From assembly GCA_029721515.1 (NCBI GenBank), contig CM056563.1:6329454-6393453 (forward strand): a DNA stretch of 64,000 nt, given 5' to 3'. The notes beneath the pieces were generated by a model. That model was not told the origin of the DNA. It did not search any database and was given only the letters and a program-made list of their open reading frames with translations. The position numbers were made by a program, and so were the translations under genes. This document shows, piece by piece, positions 34,605 to 45,133 of the stretch; the stretch's first letter is position 1; each line of letters starts with the position of its first letter. This stretch comes from Synanceia verrucosa. Taxonomy: Eukaryota > Chordata > Actinopteri > Perciformes > Synanceiidae.

Positions 34605-36010
34605 TTTGTTGCTGTATTCAACAGGGGGAGAAGCTGGAGGAACTGGGCTGTGGAGTTGAAAGTTGCCACAAATCTGTTCAACTGTAACATGAACAATCTC
34701 CATCAGCAGCTCAGGTGCAAAGCTCTTCAGCTGGTCCACCAGGACGTCTTTAGGGTACATCTGTCTGACCTTTGTCAGGATCGACAGGACCATGTCGTCC
34801 CTGGTGGAGCGGGAGAAGGTGGCCTGACACTCTGCTGTAAGAGCATCGGAGACTCTGTCCAAGACAGCCTGTGTGACGCCCACCGACATGTGGCTGAGCT
34901 TCTGGGAAGCCATGTTTAAGAGGGAGCGAGGAGGAAGAGTCCAGAAGCCCTGCAGGACTCTGGGCACAACCTCCAACACCACCTCTCTTGGACTGAGCTG
35001 TGTTGAGATGGAAGTCTCCTTCTGCTCCTGGCTGAGCTTCCTGGCATAATCTTTCGCCAGTTTGAGAACTTTAGGATGTCTGTAGGTTAGAGGCATTAAA
35101 AATAGATTTTAAAACCCTTCAGATTATCACAGAGATATTAAAATCACAGCAGTTTAACTGTTAATAAATATGTGTCTAATAACTCACTGAAAACTAGGAG
35201 GTAAGGCCTCTGGGGAGTTGAGGAGCATCTTGGCTTCACACTCAATGTCCCTCTTTTTGTTGCTGACATTTACTGCCATCACCTGGAAGAAGGAATTATA
35301 CATGAAGTCAGAAATCAGCACAATTTATCATGAACTGCTGTTCAACTTCTCAGCATTATAGTCTTACCAGCATCAGCAGAGGCTTGGCGTCCTCCTCATC
35401 AAAATCCTCCAGCTCAAACTCCCAAAGGCTGCAAACATGAACGAAGCAGAAGATTATTTTTTACTCTTACTCTTCACGCCATCAGAGTAATATTAGTGTG
35501 ACGTGAGCAGAGTTCAAGGTGTAGAGGTGGACTCACTGTTCTCTCAGAGTGCTTTGGCTCTCCTGGAAGATGAAGTCTATCATGTCTTCAGCAGTCACCT
35601 CAGATGGTATCTGTTTTTTCTGCTGAAGCCTCAGGAGCTCCCTCACCAGTGCAATCTTTAAAAAACAGTCAGCAGATCAGGCATTTTTAAGCATGATAAG
35701 ACTTTACTTACTTTATCATATTTTACCTTGCATGGTGTATTAGTGTGGGCTTGAAGGGAAAGTAGGTCTTACCTGAGTCTTGTAGCTGCTCTCATGCCAG
35801 CAGATCTGCAGAGCCCGCTCATAGATGGGTGTGTCAAACAACACCTTAAAAGGGAAAAAGATATGTCACTTTTAGGTTTAGTCATTAATTTTAAAATCAC
35901 ACCACTGGAAATGTTTAAAATCCAGCTCCAGTAAAGACAAAAACAAAATGCTCACGTACCCTGATGGGTCTGTAGAGTCCTTTGCTTCCTTCAATGAACT
36001 CCATCGACAT
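32623..36010 (-). CDS. Unrecognised teleost protein with internal tandem duplication, 11 exons
   Basis: Joined minus-strand exons: 36010-35960, 35844-35773, 35655-35537, 35428-35368, 35282-35188, 35079-34554 (fused), 34438-34367, 34249-34131, 34022-33962, 33876-33782, 33673-32623. All introns are GT-AG and the phases agree. The product is 773 residues: a first unit of 291, then a second of 482 that starts again at MSMEFIEGSKGLYRPIR. Each unit contains VLFDTPIYERALQICWHESS, an acidic FELEDFDEEDAKPLL, and a helical HPKVLKLAKDYARKL-onward domain. Only the second unit has the acidic Pro-rich tail with four EPPSxxDV repeats and the end FFSWLFQTLFCCFH, which could be lipid-modified on its cysteines. 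I do not recognise the family and assign no function. The frame start MPLTYR seen at 33,690 and 35,096 is intronic. Alternative reading: two separate genes, each of six exons. Confidence 0.7.
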
Positions 36011-36025
36011 TTTGTTGCTGTATTT
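33216..36025. repeat. Direct tandem duplication, 1,406-bp unit, two copies
   Basis: Unit 1 is about 33,216-34,618 and unit 2 about 34,622-36,025. Every exon boundary is offset by exactly 1,406 bp, so no indels separate the copies. By eye I find only about ten substitutions, both in introns and exons. The junction near 34,615-34,625 joins the last exon (after codons ASPP) to the 5' leader just before the ATG, with a possible tgaa microhomology. Confidence 0.9.
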
Positions 36026-36170
36026 CACAATACAACAAGCCACACAGTCAAAGCGATAACGTAAATTTGCACAAGGTCAAAAGTAGACTCTGGAGAGTAC
36101 TGACACAGTTGATATCCCTGGCACAAATGAGCAGATCAGAATGTTTTTCATGTCCCTTTTACAATCTCTG

Positions 36171-36210
36171 AGTTCTAGAACAGAATCCACAGGAGTTCTG
36201 TTCTAGAACT
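36171..36210. repeat. Perfect 15-bp hairpin upstream of the duplicated gene
   Basis: Arms agttctagaacagaa (36,171-36,185) and its exact reverse complement (36,196-36,210), with a 10-base loop. Confidence 0.85.
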
Positions 36211-36241
36211 GAACTCATTTGGAGCACAACAAGTGGGTCAA

Positions 36242-36296
36242 CATGGAAACGCTTTTTGAAAGCATTAACAGAATGCTTTCAAAAAGCGTTTCCATG
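36242..36296. repeat. Perfect 25-bp hairpin upstream of the duplicated gene
   Basis: Arms 36,242-36,266 and 36,272-36,296 are exact reverse complements over 25 bases with a 5-base loop (aacag). The arm begins catggaaacgctttttgaaa. Confidence 0.9.
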
Positions 36297-36512
36297 GTGA
36301 CCCTCTTGTTAATTAAAATGTAATTAAAATGTAACCAGCCATATGACACTACTGTGAAATGATGCATACATAAACATAGAATATCCAACAATGTTGTTAT
36401 CACAACCCCAGTTGAAGATGTGAAGAGCTTCCAATTACCCACATTTTATTAGCCAGTGAAACCCCCTGGTACATTTCCTGTAACGAATAATAATAGTTAC
36501 GATAATGATAAC

Positions 36513-37110
36513 AACTAGAAAACAGCAAGCGGTTATGTAGGGCCCTCGCGGTATGTCGCGGTCGGGTATCAGACGGGGACGGCAGTGCGAGCAGGGGGCA
36601 ATAAACGTCAAGCTATTTGGCCAATACACAAAGGAGTTACTGCCATTTGATGGTTCAGTGTGGAAATCATGCCAAAATGAAGAGTGGAAACAAAATGGCC
36701 GACTTCCTGTTTGGAATAGACAGTCGGTGCAAGAGACTTTTTTGTGCGTCTGGTCAAGTTACACATGTGCTCGGCTAGGTCTGGAGATGATCTGTACCAA
36801 ATTTCAAGTCGCTCGGACAGAATCTCCAGGAAGAGTTCGTTTTCATCAGAAAATCAAAAATTCAAAATGGCCGACTTCCTGTTGGAATTTCAGCTTCCTG
36901 CCAAGAGACAATTTTGTTCCTCTAGGTATACTTAACATCTCTACCGATTTTCGTTCAGGTACAACAAAGTCATCAACATTCCCTATGGGAATTTTTCAAC
37001 AATTTAGGGGGCGCTATGGAGCCATTTTGCCACGCCTGTTGGCGTGACCTGCATCCAGTGTTATAGGTCGCCACCCTCAACCTGTGTATCAAGTTTCATG
37101 ATGATACAGG
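36513..37110 (+). repeat. Dispersed repeat, copy 2 (longer)
   Basis: It shares its first roughly 230 bases with 29,198-29,440. It continues with a second aaaatggccgacttcctgtt block (36,868-36,887) and ggggcgctatggagccattt near 37,008, ending after tgttggcgtgacctgcatcc. The 164-codon open frame inside it has no recognisable domain and is taken as chance. Confidence 0.65.
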
Positions 37111-37369
37111 TTTATCAAAGCCATCAAAAGGCTCAGTTTATTGTTGCACACATGACATCTTCTAAACTACATTAAATGTGTGTAAAAGAGATGGATGCCC
37201 TAAATTAAATTAGCATTTAACAAGGTATTATAATTATCTGTTGCAACTTTATAAAAAGCAATCCACCCATTACTGACTGTTAACAAAGTGTTACAAATAT
37301 CTATGTAATGTTTTAAAGACAAAGGTTTACAATATCTTAATCATTAACATATATTTGTGTGTGTGTGTG

Positions 37370-37371
37370 TA

Positions 37372-37440
<69 letters not shown>
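37370..37440. repeat. (AT)n microsatellite
   Basis: About 28 uninterrupted AT units follow a TG/TA-mixed start. Confidence 0.95.
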
Positions 37441-37441
<1 letters not shown>

Positions 37442-39270
37442 CAGTCAACAATGATCATGATTTTTGTTGTAAAATAACTATGAACTAAGCTTAATCAACT
37501 ATTAATGATGGTTAATATAAAGAGATGGTTATATAGATAGTCTTCTCTCATGGCACTGATATAATAACCTAATATAATATATAATAACCCCATTTCTCAT
37601 CCTAGGATTAAATCAAATAAATGTTTTTTTTAATTCAGACTTTATGGTTTGTGGTTAATAGCTTACATTTATTGTTTTATGATACAAAATTGAATAATGC
37701 AATGTTTTACAGTTTCTAAACTAAATAAAAACCTGCTTGCAACTCACCATTGGGGAAACTTTCGGGCTGGCAGTGGGTTCAAGTCTAACACGGGCCAGGA
37801 CTGTGAGTGTGGACTCAAATAAAATAGGTAAAGTAGGTACTGTTATTATTATTATCATTAATGGCCCTGAGTGTTTAAAAGTGGTTGCAGACTCTCCCAT
37901 GTTCCAAGCGTATTGGAGAACTATAATTGCAAACTGCTAAATCTAGAGCCAGTGTTTGGTTTGTCTATTCTGGACTACTGGCTCTGTGAAGACGATCCAC
38001 TCCCCATCTAAAGTCTTTTATTTCCCAAATCCACAGAGAAGTTTATGACACTGCAGGGGCTGTTTCCAGAGGTACTATCTGCTGTCAAACTCACCACCTT
38101 GCATTGTAGCCAGCATGATTTCAAGCTGACCAGAGCCACTGTGAAAGATCAAGCTGACAACTTTTCAAGCCTACAGGTGATATGTAGTTGATCTTCAAAA
38201 CATAGAATGTGTTGAGTGGATAATCACTCAAGAGCAGCGTTCAACTGCACCTCATGATGGATGGATGCGTGGGTCTTGTCACGCCTTCAGAAGACTGGTG
38301 TCTGAACAGCTCAGGCCTTCATCAGTCACCACTGACAGTCCTCCGAACAGTCCTGGAGGTGACGGTGATGGGCAAGGTAAGAACGGGGACAGTAAGAGAC
38401 AAAAATGGCTTGAGCTGCTCTGACATTTGGACTGAATGTCAATCCTGTCCAGAGAGAAAAGGGATTTTTTTTTTAACTCCAGCAGACGTTGGTAGGTGAT
38501 GGAGGAGTACTGTGCCCTTTTCAAACGCCTCGGGGAAGGAGAAGTTAAAACATAGAGGAATTGCTGTAAACATGAAGGAACACATTAAGGAAGCGCTAAA
38601 CACGGAGACAAGACTACTTATCAATATTAGGATGCTTTCAGGGTTTGCATCCTCTCACCTCTGCTCAGAGGGCATCTGCTCTGACAGAATGTGATCAACT
38701 CTGCACATGGTGAGTAAATGTGCGCTGAGACGACACGGCCCCGTCACTCTTCCCCTCTGCTGGGGTAAACTGGGATTGTGCCTCGCTCCGGGGCGGCTAG
38801 ACGGATGGCAGCACTTCTTGCCGGTCTGAACACAAGGCCCCAGAGCACTTGTTACAATCTGTGGTCCCTGTGCTAAATATAGAGAGGCGAGAGACTCTGC
38901 CTTGGTATAGGGCCGGCTAGGGGCTCCCTCCTCCTCCTACGAGTCAAACCTTTTCCTTTCCACCTCCATCTGCTGTCAGCTGCCTCATCAGTCACCTTTT
39001 CCTGCCATGCATCTGTCCTCTACTCTCCCTCATGCAGCCTCACCTCTCTCTGGTCATGTGTCTGACTCAGTGACATGCTGTACAGAGCAGGAGGCTACAG
39101 GCCTGAAGAGTCCAGTCAGCTGACAGTGTGCTTATAGCCAAGCAGTGGCTCATTATACAGATCAATAACAGATTTGCTGAATGAAACTGATGAAGGTTGA
39201 GTCAACGTCCAAACAATGTCATGACTCCAAGAAGTGTCTTCAAGTTGTGAATGACTAATTAAAGTGAGAA
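37441..39270. other. Intergenic, no gene; GC-richer block at 38,700-39,060
   Basis: No exon structure seen. The block at 38,700-39,060 is richer in GC and has a match to a MEF2 site (ctaaatatag, 38,873-38,882), an E-box-like cacttg and a RUNX-like tgtggt. This might be a regulatory element, but no comparison is possible here. Confidence 0.3.
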
Positions 39271-39274
39271 TATA

Positions 39275-39715
39275 TCACCCCATTTACACGTAGGCAGGTA
39301 TTTATAGAAATCCACCTCTCCGGTTTCAATAATATCCTTGAGTACACAACACCGTTTTCCAAAATATATTCATTTACACAAACCCGCATAAATACCCCGC
39401 CAGGCACTATTTGGAGCATGCCAGCCCTATAGGTGGCAGTGTAACGAGAAGTGTAAAGCCAAGTCAACCAATTAGTATCGTGAAAAAATTACACCACAAC
39501 ATCCTCTGTGACGTTTGAAAACCTAAAACTCTGTTCTCCACCATTTACACGCAGGCATGAAAACAGAGTTTTCACAAATCTCTACTTTTCCTGAGTTTTC
39601 AAAGATAACCATTTTCAGTGACTGAAACCTGCGTTTACGTGTAGATGATAGGTGCAACTGCATAAATAAATACTCGTTTTTACAGATACCCAGCTGCATG
39701 TAAACGGGTCTATGA
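39275..39715. mobile_element. Non-autonomous DNA element with imperfect terminal inverted repeats
   Basis: The left end is ccccatttacacgtaggcag; the right end in reverse complement is acccgtttacatgcagctgg. The motif atttacacg recurs inside. There is no coding capacity. The form is typical of fish hAT-like MITEs. Confidence 0.55.
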
Positions 39716-39944
39716 GTTTTTCCCAGAGGCAGAAACTGATTGAGTTAGGCTAGTTCTATAATTGATGGATTTTTGAAAAGGTATACCAGAATAGAGCATC
39801 TGTATTAAGTGGCCCTTTCAATAAAATGATGGATGGATGGACATGAAATGGTTACCAGGAGACACAAAACAGGACTTAAAGCATTGAAAATATTATAGAA
39901 GCTATAAAGGAATATCCTGGGGGGATAGTTTTTTCTTTTTTTTT

Positions 39945-40830
39945 TGTACTATACAATGACTTTTAACTGACAATTTTCAACATTTTGAACAAAATATACT
40001 GAGATACTATGACTATTTCTTTTTTGTTACTATTTATTGAATTTATGAACAATGTTTTTTAACCTTTTTTCGACATACCATACTATGACTTATTTGACCA
40101 TATTTCAGTGTATTGTACAATTATTTTTTATGCCAATATACTATATTGTGACTTTTTGCCATATTCATTTTTTACATTCTTTACTGTGACTGTTAATGCT
40201 AGCCTATAATTTAACTGGTTTCATGATTTTTAACAACATCATACAATATGAGTTTTACATGAAAATTTACACATGCAATACTGTTTTTCATGAAAATTAT
40301 ACAATAAAAATTACATACTAAACTCTGCTTTTTTGACATTTAACATTCTATACTGTGACTATTCACACAATGCATTAATTAGACTTGTTTCATGATTTCA
40401 ACCAATATTATACTCCATGACTTTTCCATGAATTTTACACTAGTATGACGATTTTTTTATGAAATATTCGACATGGCATAATATGACACTTGATAACATT
40501 TTTTTATATTCTATACTGTGACTTTTCATGGGATGCTATCAGTTCAATTATTGCATTTTCTTTTCATGTATATTGTTTTCAAAAATTTAGACACATTTCT
40601 CATTAAGTTTTTTGACATATTATACTATGACTTTTTTAAATTTTGGACATGATATACTTTCACCTTTTTGATGAAATTACTGTACTAGGCCTTTTTTCAT
40701 TTGTTTGTAAAATGGCATTCATATGTTGACATAAGTTGCTATTAATGGCATACTATATTATGACATATATTTCATTTTCAACATAGCCTTCTGTACTATG
40801 ATTTTGTTTTCAATAAAACTTTTCAGTTAG
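39945..40830. repeat. Degenerate AT-rich minisatellite, tatactatgactttt-type units
   Basis: Units of about 40-60 bases, each with a version of ata-ctatgactttt and catgaaattt, repeat at least ten times with heavy drift. A further short block of the same type is at about 42,170-42,310. Between them is a non-matching stretch of about 1.3 kb. Confidence 0.6.
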
Positions 40831-40973
40831 CCATATGTCCTTTCTTAAATCTATAGTCTGTCATGTCAGAGAGCTAGCAAGAGAGTTAGTAAGATTTGAA
40901 AGTGGCACCTCCTCTCAGCCTCCTCTAAGCTCCTCCCCCTCCTGTCAGTGCTCCGTCCAAAGCTCCGCCCCCA

Positions 40974-41475
40974 CAACTATGGCTGTGCAATATGGTCAAC
41001 ATGTCATGTCCTACAACCTCTTCAATACAAACAGCACTGACGACCAGTTTACAAGCAGAGCTAAGCTAGCATGATAAGCTAGCATTGGGCTAAAGGCACA
41101 AATATACTCGACAAAATGGACACGGAGTGCGTAAAGCTCACATTTTGTGACCTCCGCTCCACATTGTTGTCACAAAAAACACTGCTTGGCATCTATTTTT
41201 CACATCGACCTGCTTTAAATGTGACACCGATCTTATGATTCACAGAAATTTCACAGGAAACAGCTAGCGGCAGATCACTCCACTATGGAAGCTTTGAGCT
41301 GAACGGACATCCAGATCTGCTCCTCTCACAGTCTGCTGGAGTCTGTGAGCATCTTTATAATGCAGACACTGGAGACTATGACTGTGTAATATGATCAAAA
41401 TGTCATATCCTATAACCTCTTCAATACAAGCCACACCTACGACCAGCTTACACCCACAGAGAAGCTAACGTTAGC
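40974..41475 (+). repeat. Diverged direct repeat of about 100 bp, 400 bp apart
   Basis: Both 40,974-41,075 and 41,376-41,475 contain acctcttcaatacaa followed by cgaccag-tta and agctaa-c-agcat, preceded by atatg-tcaa-atgtcat. By eye about four fifths of the bases agree. The space between holds no gene. This may be an internal duplication within a longer repeat. Confidence 0.6.
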
Positions 41476-42310
41476 ATCAGGCTAATACGTGCTACAACAG
41501 TAGCTAAGTTAGCAAACATGACATATTTCATGAAAATAATAACTCATTCCGAAGCTAAACTAATAATTACCTGTCCAACAGAAAGACAGAAACTTCTGCA
41601 TCACTTTTCAGTCCCTTCAGATGTCTCAGTGTCTCCACTGATGTTCACTCTGGTTTGTCCTCGTATCTTTATCCAGAGTTTTGTCTTTCAGTCTTTTCTG
41701 CCTCCCTCTTTCTTCTCTTTGTCTGTTTAGCAGGGTGAGCTGTCAGAAGTAACGCTGGAAGTTGTATTTTTGGCTGCATTTTCTCTGTCATTGTTTCCTA
41801 CAGAACAGATTCTCCTGTTAACTCTTTATTTCTGCAGAGGAGTGTGCTGGATACAGAAACAGGAGGAGGATGTGAGCAGGATGAGACATGATTGGTTCTC
41901 TCATCTCGCTCTGAGTGTCAGTTGATTGGTCAGAGTTTTTACAGTCCTGCAGCCACAGAGGTCTGATTCATTTCCTTCCGTTTCCTGAACACATCATGTA
42001 TTGATGCTTTCAGGGTGGAAGGACCATTTCACCCAGTATAACAAAAAGTGTTTCTGAACAGAATGACGGACTATAACTTTAATTAAACGAAATTACTTTC
42101 AGGTTGATTGGCTGAATGGCATTTTCTTTACATCTGACTTGTCTTTATGCCTGTGTGTATTTTTACACAGGACTACACTACATATTATACACTATATACT
42201 GCATTCTGCTGACTTTTTTCAACATTCAACACTATATGACTTTTTGATGACATTTATCAACATTCTGCACTATTAGTATTCATGCTATTCTGCTTTTCTC
42301 ATAATTTTGA

Positions 42311-44310
42311 CATATAATTTGATAAGTTTCATCATCACATTTTCAGCATATTTACAACAATCAGGCATCACATTATGACCTCCTGCCCAATAATGTGTTG
42401 GTCCCCCATGTGCTGCCTCACAGCCCTGACCTCTGACCCCTGAAAGTGTGCTGTGGTAGCTGACTCCTTTCTATCTTCAGCAGCATTAACTTCTCTGCTT
42501 TGTTGGATCATTTTTGATAGATCCTGATCACTGCACCAGAGCTGCAGTTTTGGAGCAATTACTTCTGTAATAGGAAGACAGGATTTTTCCTATCTTTGAA
42601 CCTAAAGACAGGACAAGCAGTGAGAATATTTTACTGAAATGAGGCCTCAGGTCTTTAGATTTCAGTCACTGTTGTACATTTTTTACTTATTAAACAAATG
42701 TACCTTAAACTTCTAAACCCAGCCCTGAACATACCCTCACCTTCTCCGTTTACCAAAGAGCATCATGGTTGAATGTAGCTTATCTTGGAGAAACACAGGA
42801 GGGCGCCATCACTGCCCAGCAGGTCAGTGACAATCTGAGGTCTGCCAAGGTCAGAGCTGTGAGCAGACTCACAAATAAATACACAAGCACGTGACTGTGT
42901 GACTCCTGCACCCTAGGGCCCCAGAAAGACCTACAACACTGAATCATTTGAATCATTGCAGAGATCAGAGGATCCAGAAGTCAGTCCATCTCAGAGTGTT
43001 GTAGCACAGACTGAGGTTACACAGGCCTGAGAGGGTATGGAGCTGCAACAGTAAAGTTTGACAAAGAAAAAAAATGCATTGAAAAGAAAACCTGAACTTA
43101 AAAAAGGAAACACTGGTATTAAAATACCACAGTTCCTCTGAAAAAAAATAAATAAATAATCACTACAAATAACTTTAAAAAATCCATTCCATGTCCAATT
43201 AAAACATTCCAATCCATGTTTTAATTCTTAAAAAACGGTCATAAAAATACATCAGAATGCAAAAATATTACATTTAAATTAGTTTTTTAGTGACTGTTTT
43301 ATTTTTCAGAGGAAATTTGTTAACTACCAATATAGTTTTATTTATTGCAAGCTTTTTTCCAAGTATTTTAATGCCTTAATTTCAATGCCAATTTCCTATG
43401 TAAACCTTTCACTGTTCTCACACCATAAACATGCTGCAGAATAGAGGGAGGGGGCAGCGGAATTTGTGAGCAAAGAATTACGGCAGAAACTCAAATCAAC
43501 TGTTTCAATTTGCCAAATGAGCCAAATGCCTTCCCTTGCTCGAGGCCTTCCACAAGCATATCGACACCAGACACAGGACCTCACACATCGTGCTGCTGAC
43601 AAATGGCAAAGGACCTTTGAATGGTCCAAATCATTTCCACTAATTCCTCCACAGGAAGCCTTGATTATCTGTATGGAATCACACACATCATCCATTGAAG
43701 GATCCTTTGTGTTTTAGTCATGTCTTTGGAACATGGTTTGCAGCCTGAGGGAGGGTCGTCAAAATGCTACACTTTGTTTTCATCCATCCATCCATCCAAT
43801 GGACTAAACTCATCAAATCTGCACTTAATCCAAGCTTTGTGAGCTCCAGAAGAACAAATTAGGTCCCAGTGCTGCACCTTGGGGGTCCACCACAAACCAA
43901 ACTAGACTAAACAAGAAAAACAAGCCTTCTGAATTTATTTGAGTTATATAATACTTTCTATTCCACTTTATCTTTAATGTCTGTTTTTTTGTTGTGTTTA
44001 ATTTTATTCTTTGTTTCCTGTTTGTTTTATGCTTCTGTACAAATCATCTAAATATGTAGTATATAATTATCATATTACAGTAAAAATGACACCATGGCAG
44101 CTATAAATCCCTTTATTGTACCAAAATAAACTGTAACACGGACAAAAGTTTGCTACACATAATTTTACATTAATGATATACAAATATTAGTTGATATTAT
44201 GAAATTATACATGCCATTTTCAAACTGTAACAGACAAATCGGGATTTAGCAGGTTTGCTCTGCAATCTAAATTTCTGAGAGGCTCTGTGACAAAGTGAAG
44301 GTCTTTAGTC
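42311..44310. other. Intergenic, nothing recognised
   Basis: AT-rich with a short (CATC)n run near 43,782. Single short open frames only; no domain, splice context or transposon end seen. Confidence 0.4.
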
Positions 44311-44315
44311 AAAAT

Positions 44316-44332
44316 TGTTATTATTATTATTA

Positions 44333-44369
<37 letters not shown>
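44316..44369. repeat. (ATT)n microsatellite
   Basis: Trinucleotide run, with one TTG interruption. Confidence 0.95.
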
Positions 44370-44370
<1 letters not shown>

Positions 44371-44389
44371 TGCCTCATTTTCAAGGCAG

Positions 44390-45133
44390 ATGTTTGTGGA
44401 CCCAAGATGTGTGACCTGTCGGGTGCGCGCACTGTCAAAAACGAGTACGCGCAACATCCTGCTCCAGCGCTGCCCTGCTCAGGCTCTCCAAGCTCTCAGT
44501 CAGAGAACCAGCTGTCACTCAGCGAGCCCCCAGTCCAGCCAGCGTCACACTGGATGTGGCACACAGCGGAAAGCCCGGTCCTGATCGACTAAGAGCCCGC
44601 TGGATGTAGGTGGACCTCCAGTGATCAACAGATCTGCAACTCCACTGTCCACTCCTTCTGCGAAGACGGAAAAATGAGGGAGCCCAGAGACAATACCGGA
44701 GCCAACCGGCACATGTGAGCGATGTTTAAGACCATATTTTCGAGCCAGTCACAGAGAATATGAACAAACTCGCTCCCCGGTTTGGTTGTAATTATCCGAT
44801 TCAAATGCTCTTGGCAGCGGAGTAGGTACAACCCGTGCCAAAATGACCAGACTATTGTCTAGCATCGCTGTAACGGAATGGGCCCGCAGGAATTTTGGCA
44901 CCGGTTTTACGCAGCAGACCACCTAGCTTAATAGGCGTACCTCGATCGAAGACACAGTACTGAGACTGTCATGGACATTAGTGGTGTTGATAAAAGGACG
45001 TCAGTGAAACACAGTGCTGGTTCCTCCTCAGCAGATAATCAACGTTTGGACCTCACCAAGTCCAAAGCGACCTTCCCCTCCCCACGAAAGGACCATCTTC
45101 CGTCTTAAAGCATCTTCACAGACTCGCATAGCG
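44390..45133 (+). other. Candidate first exon with a 45-codon open frame
   Basis: A GC-richer stretch with several CpGs is followed by a consensus donor (gcg|gtaaga at 45,134). At 44,971 an ATG in strong context (G at -3 and +4) opens a 45-residue frame to a TAA at 45,106-45,108: MDISGVDKRTSVKHSAGSSS, then a Lys/Ser-rich end. It could be a small upstream frame in a 5' UTR, or noise. No downstream exon was identified in the window. Confidence 0.2.

Noticed and set aside
36553..37047. 164-codon plus-strand open frame
   Set aside because: It lies wholly in a dispersed repeat that is also present near 29.2 kb, where the frame is broken.
43466..43717. Plus-strand frame starting MSKELRQKL, which resembles a Tc1 transposase start
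   Set aside because: The resemblance is limited to a few residues; no catalytic blocks or terminal repeats follow.
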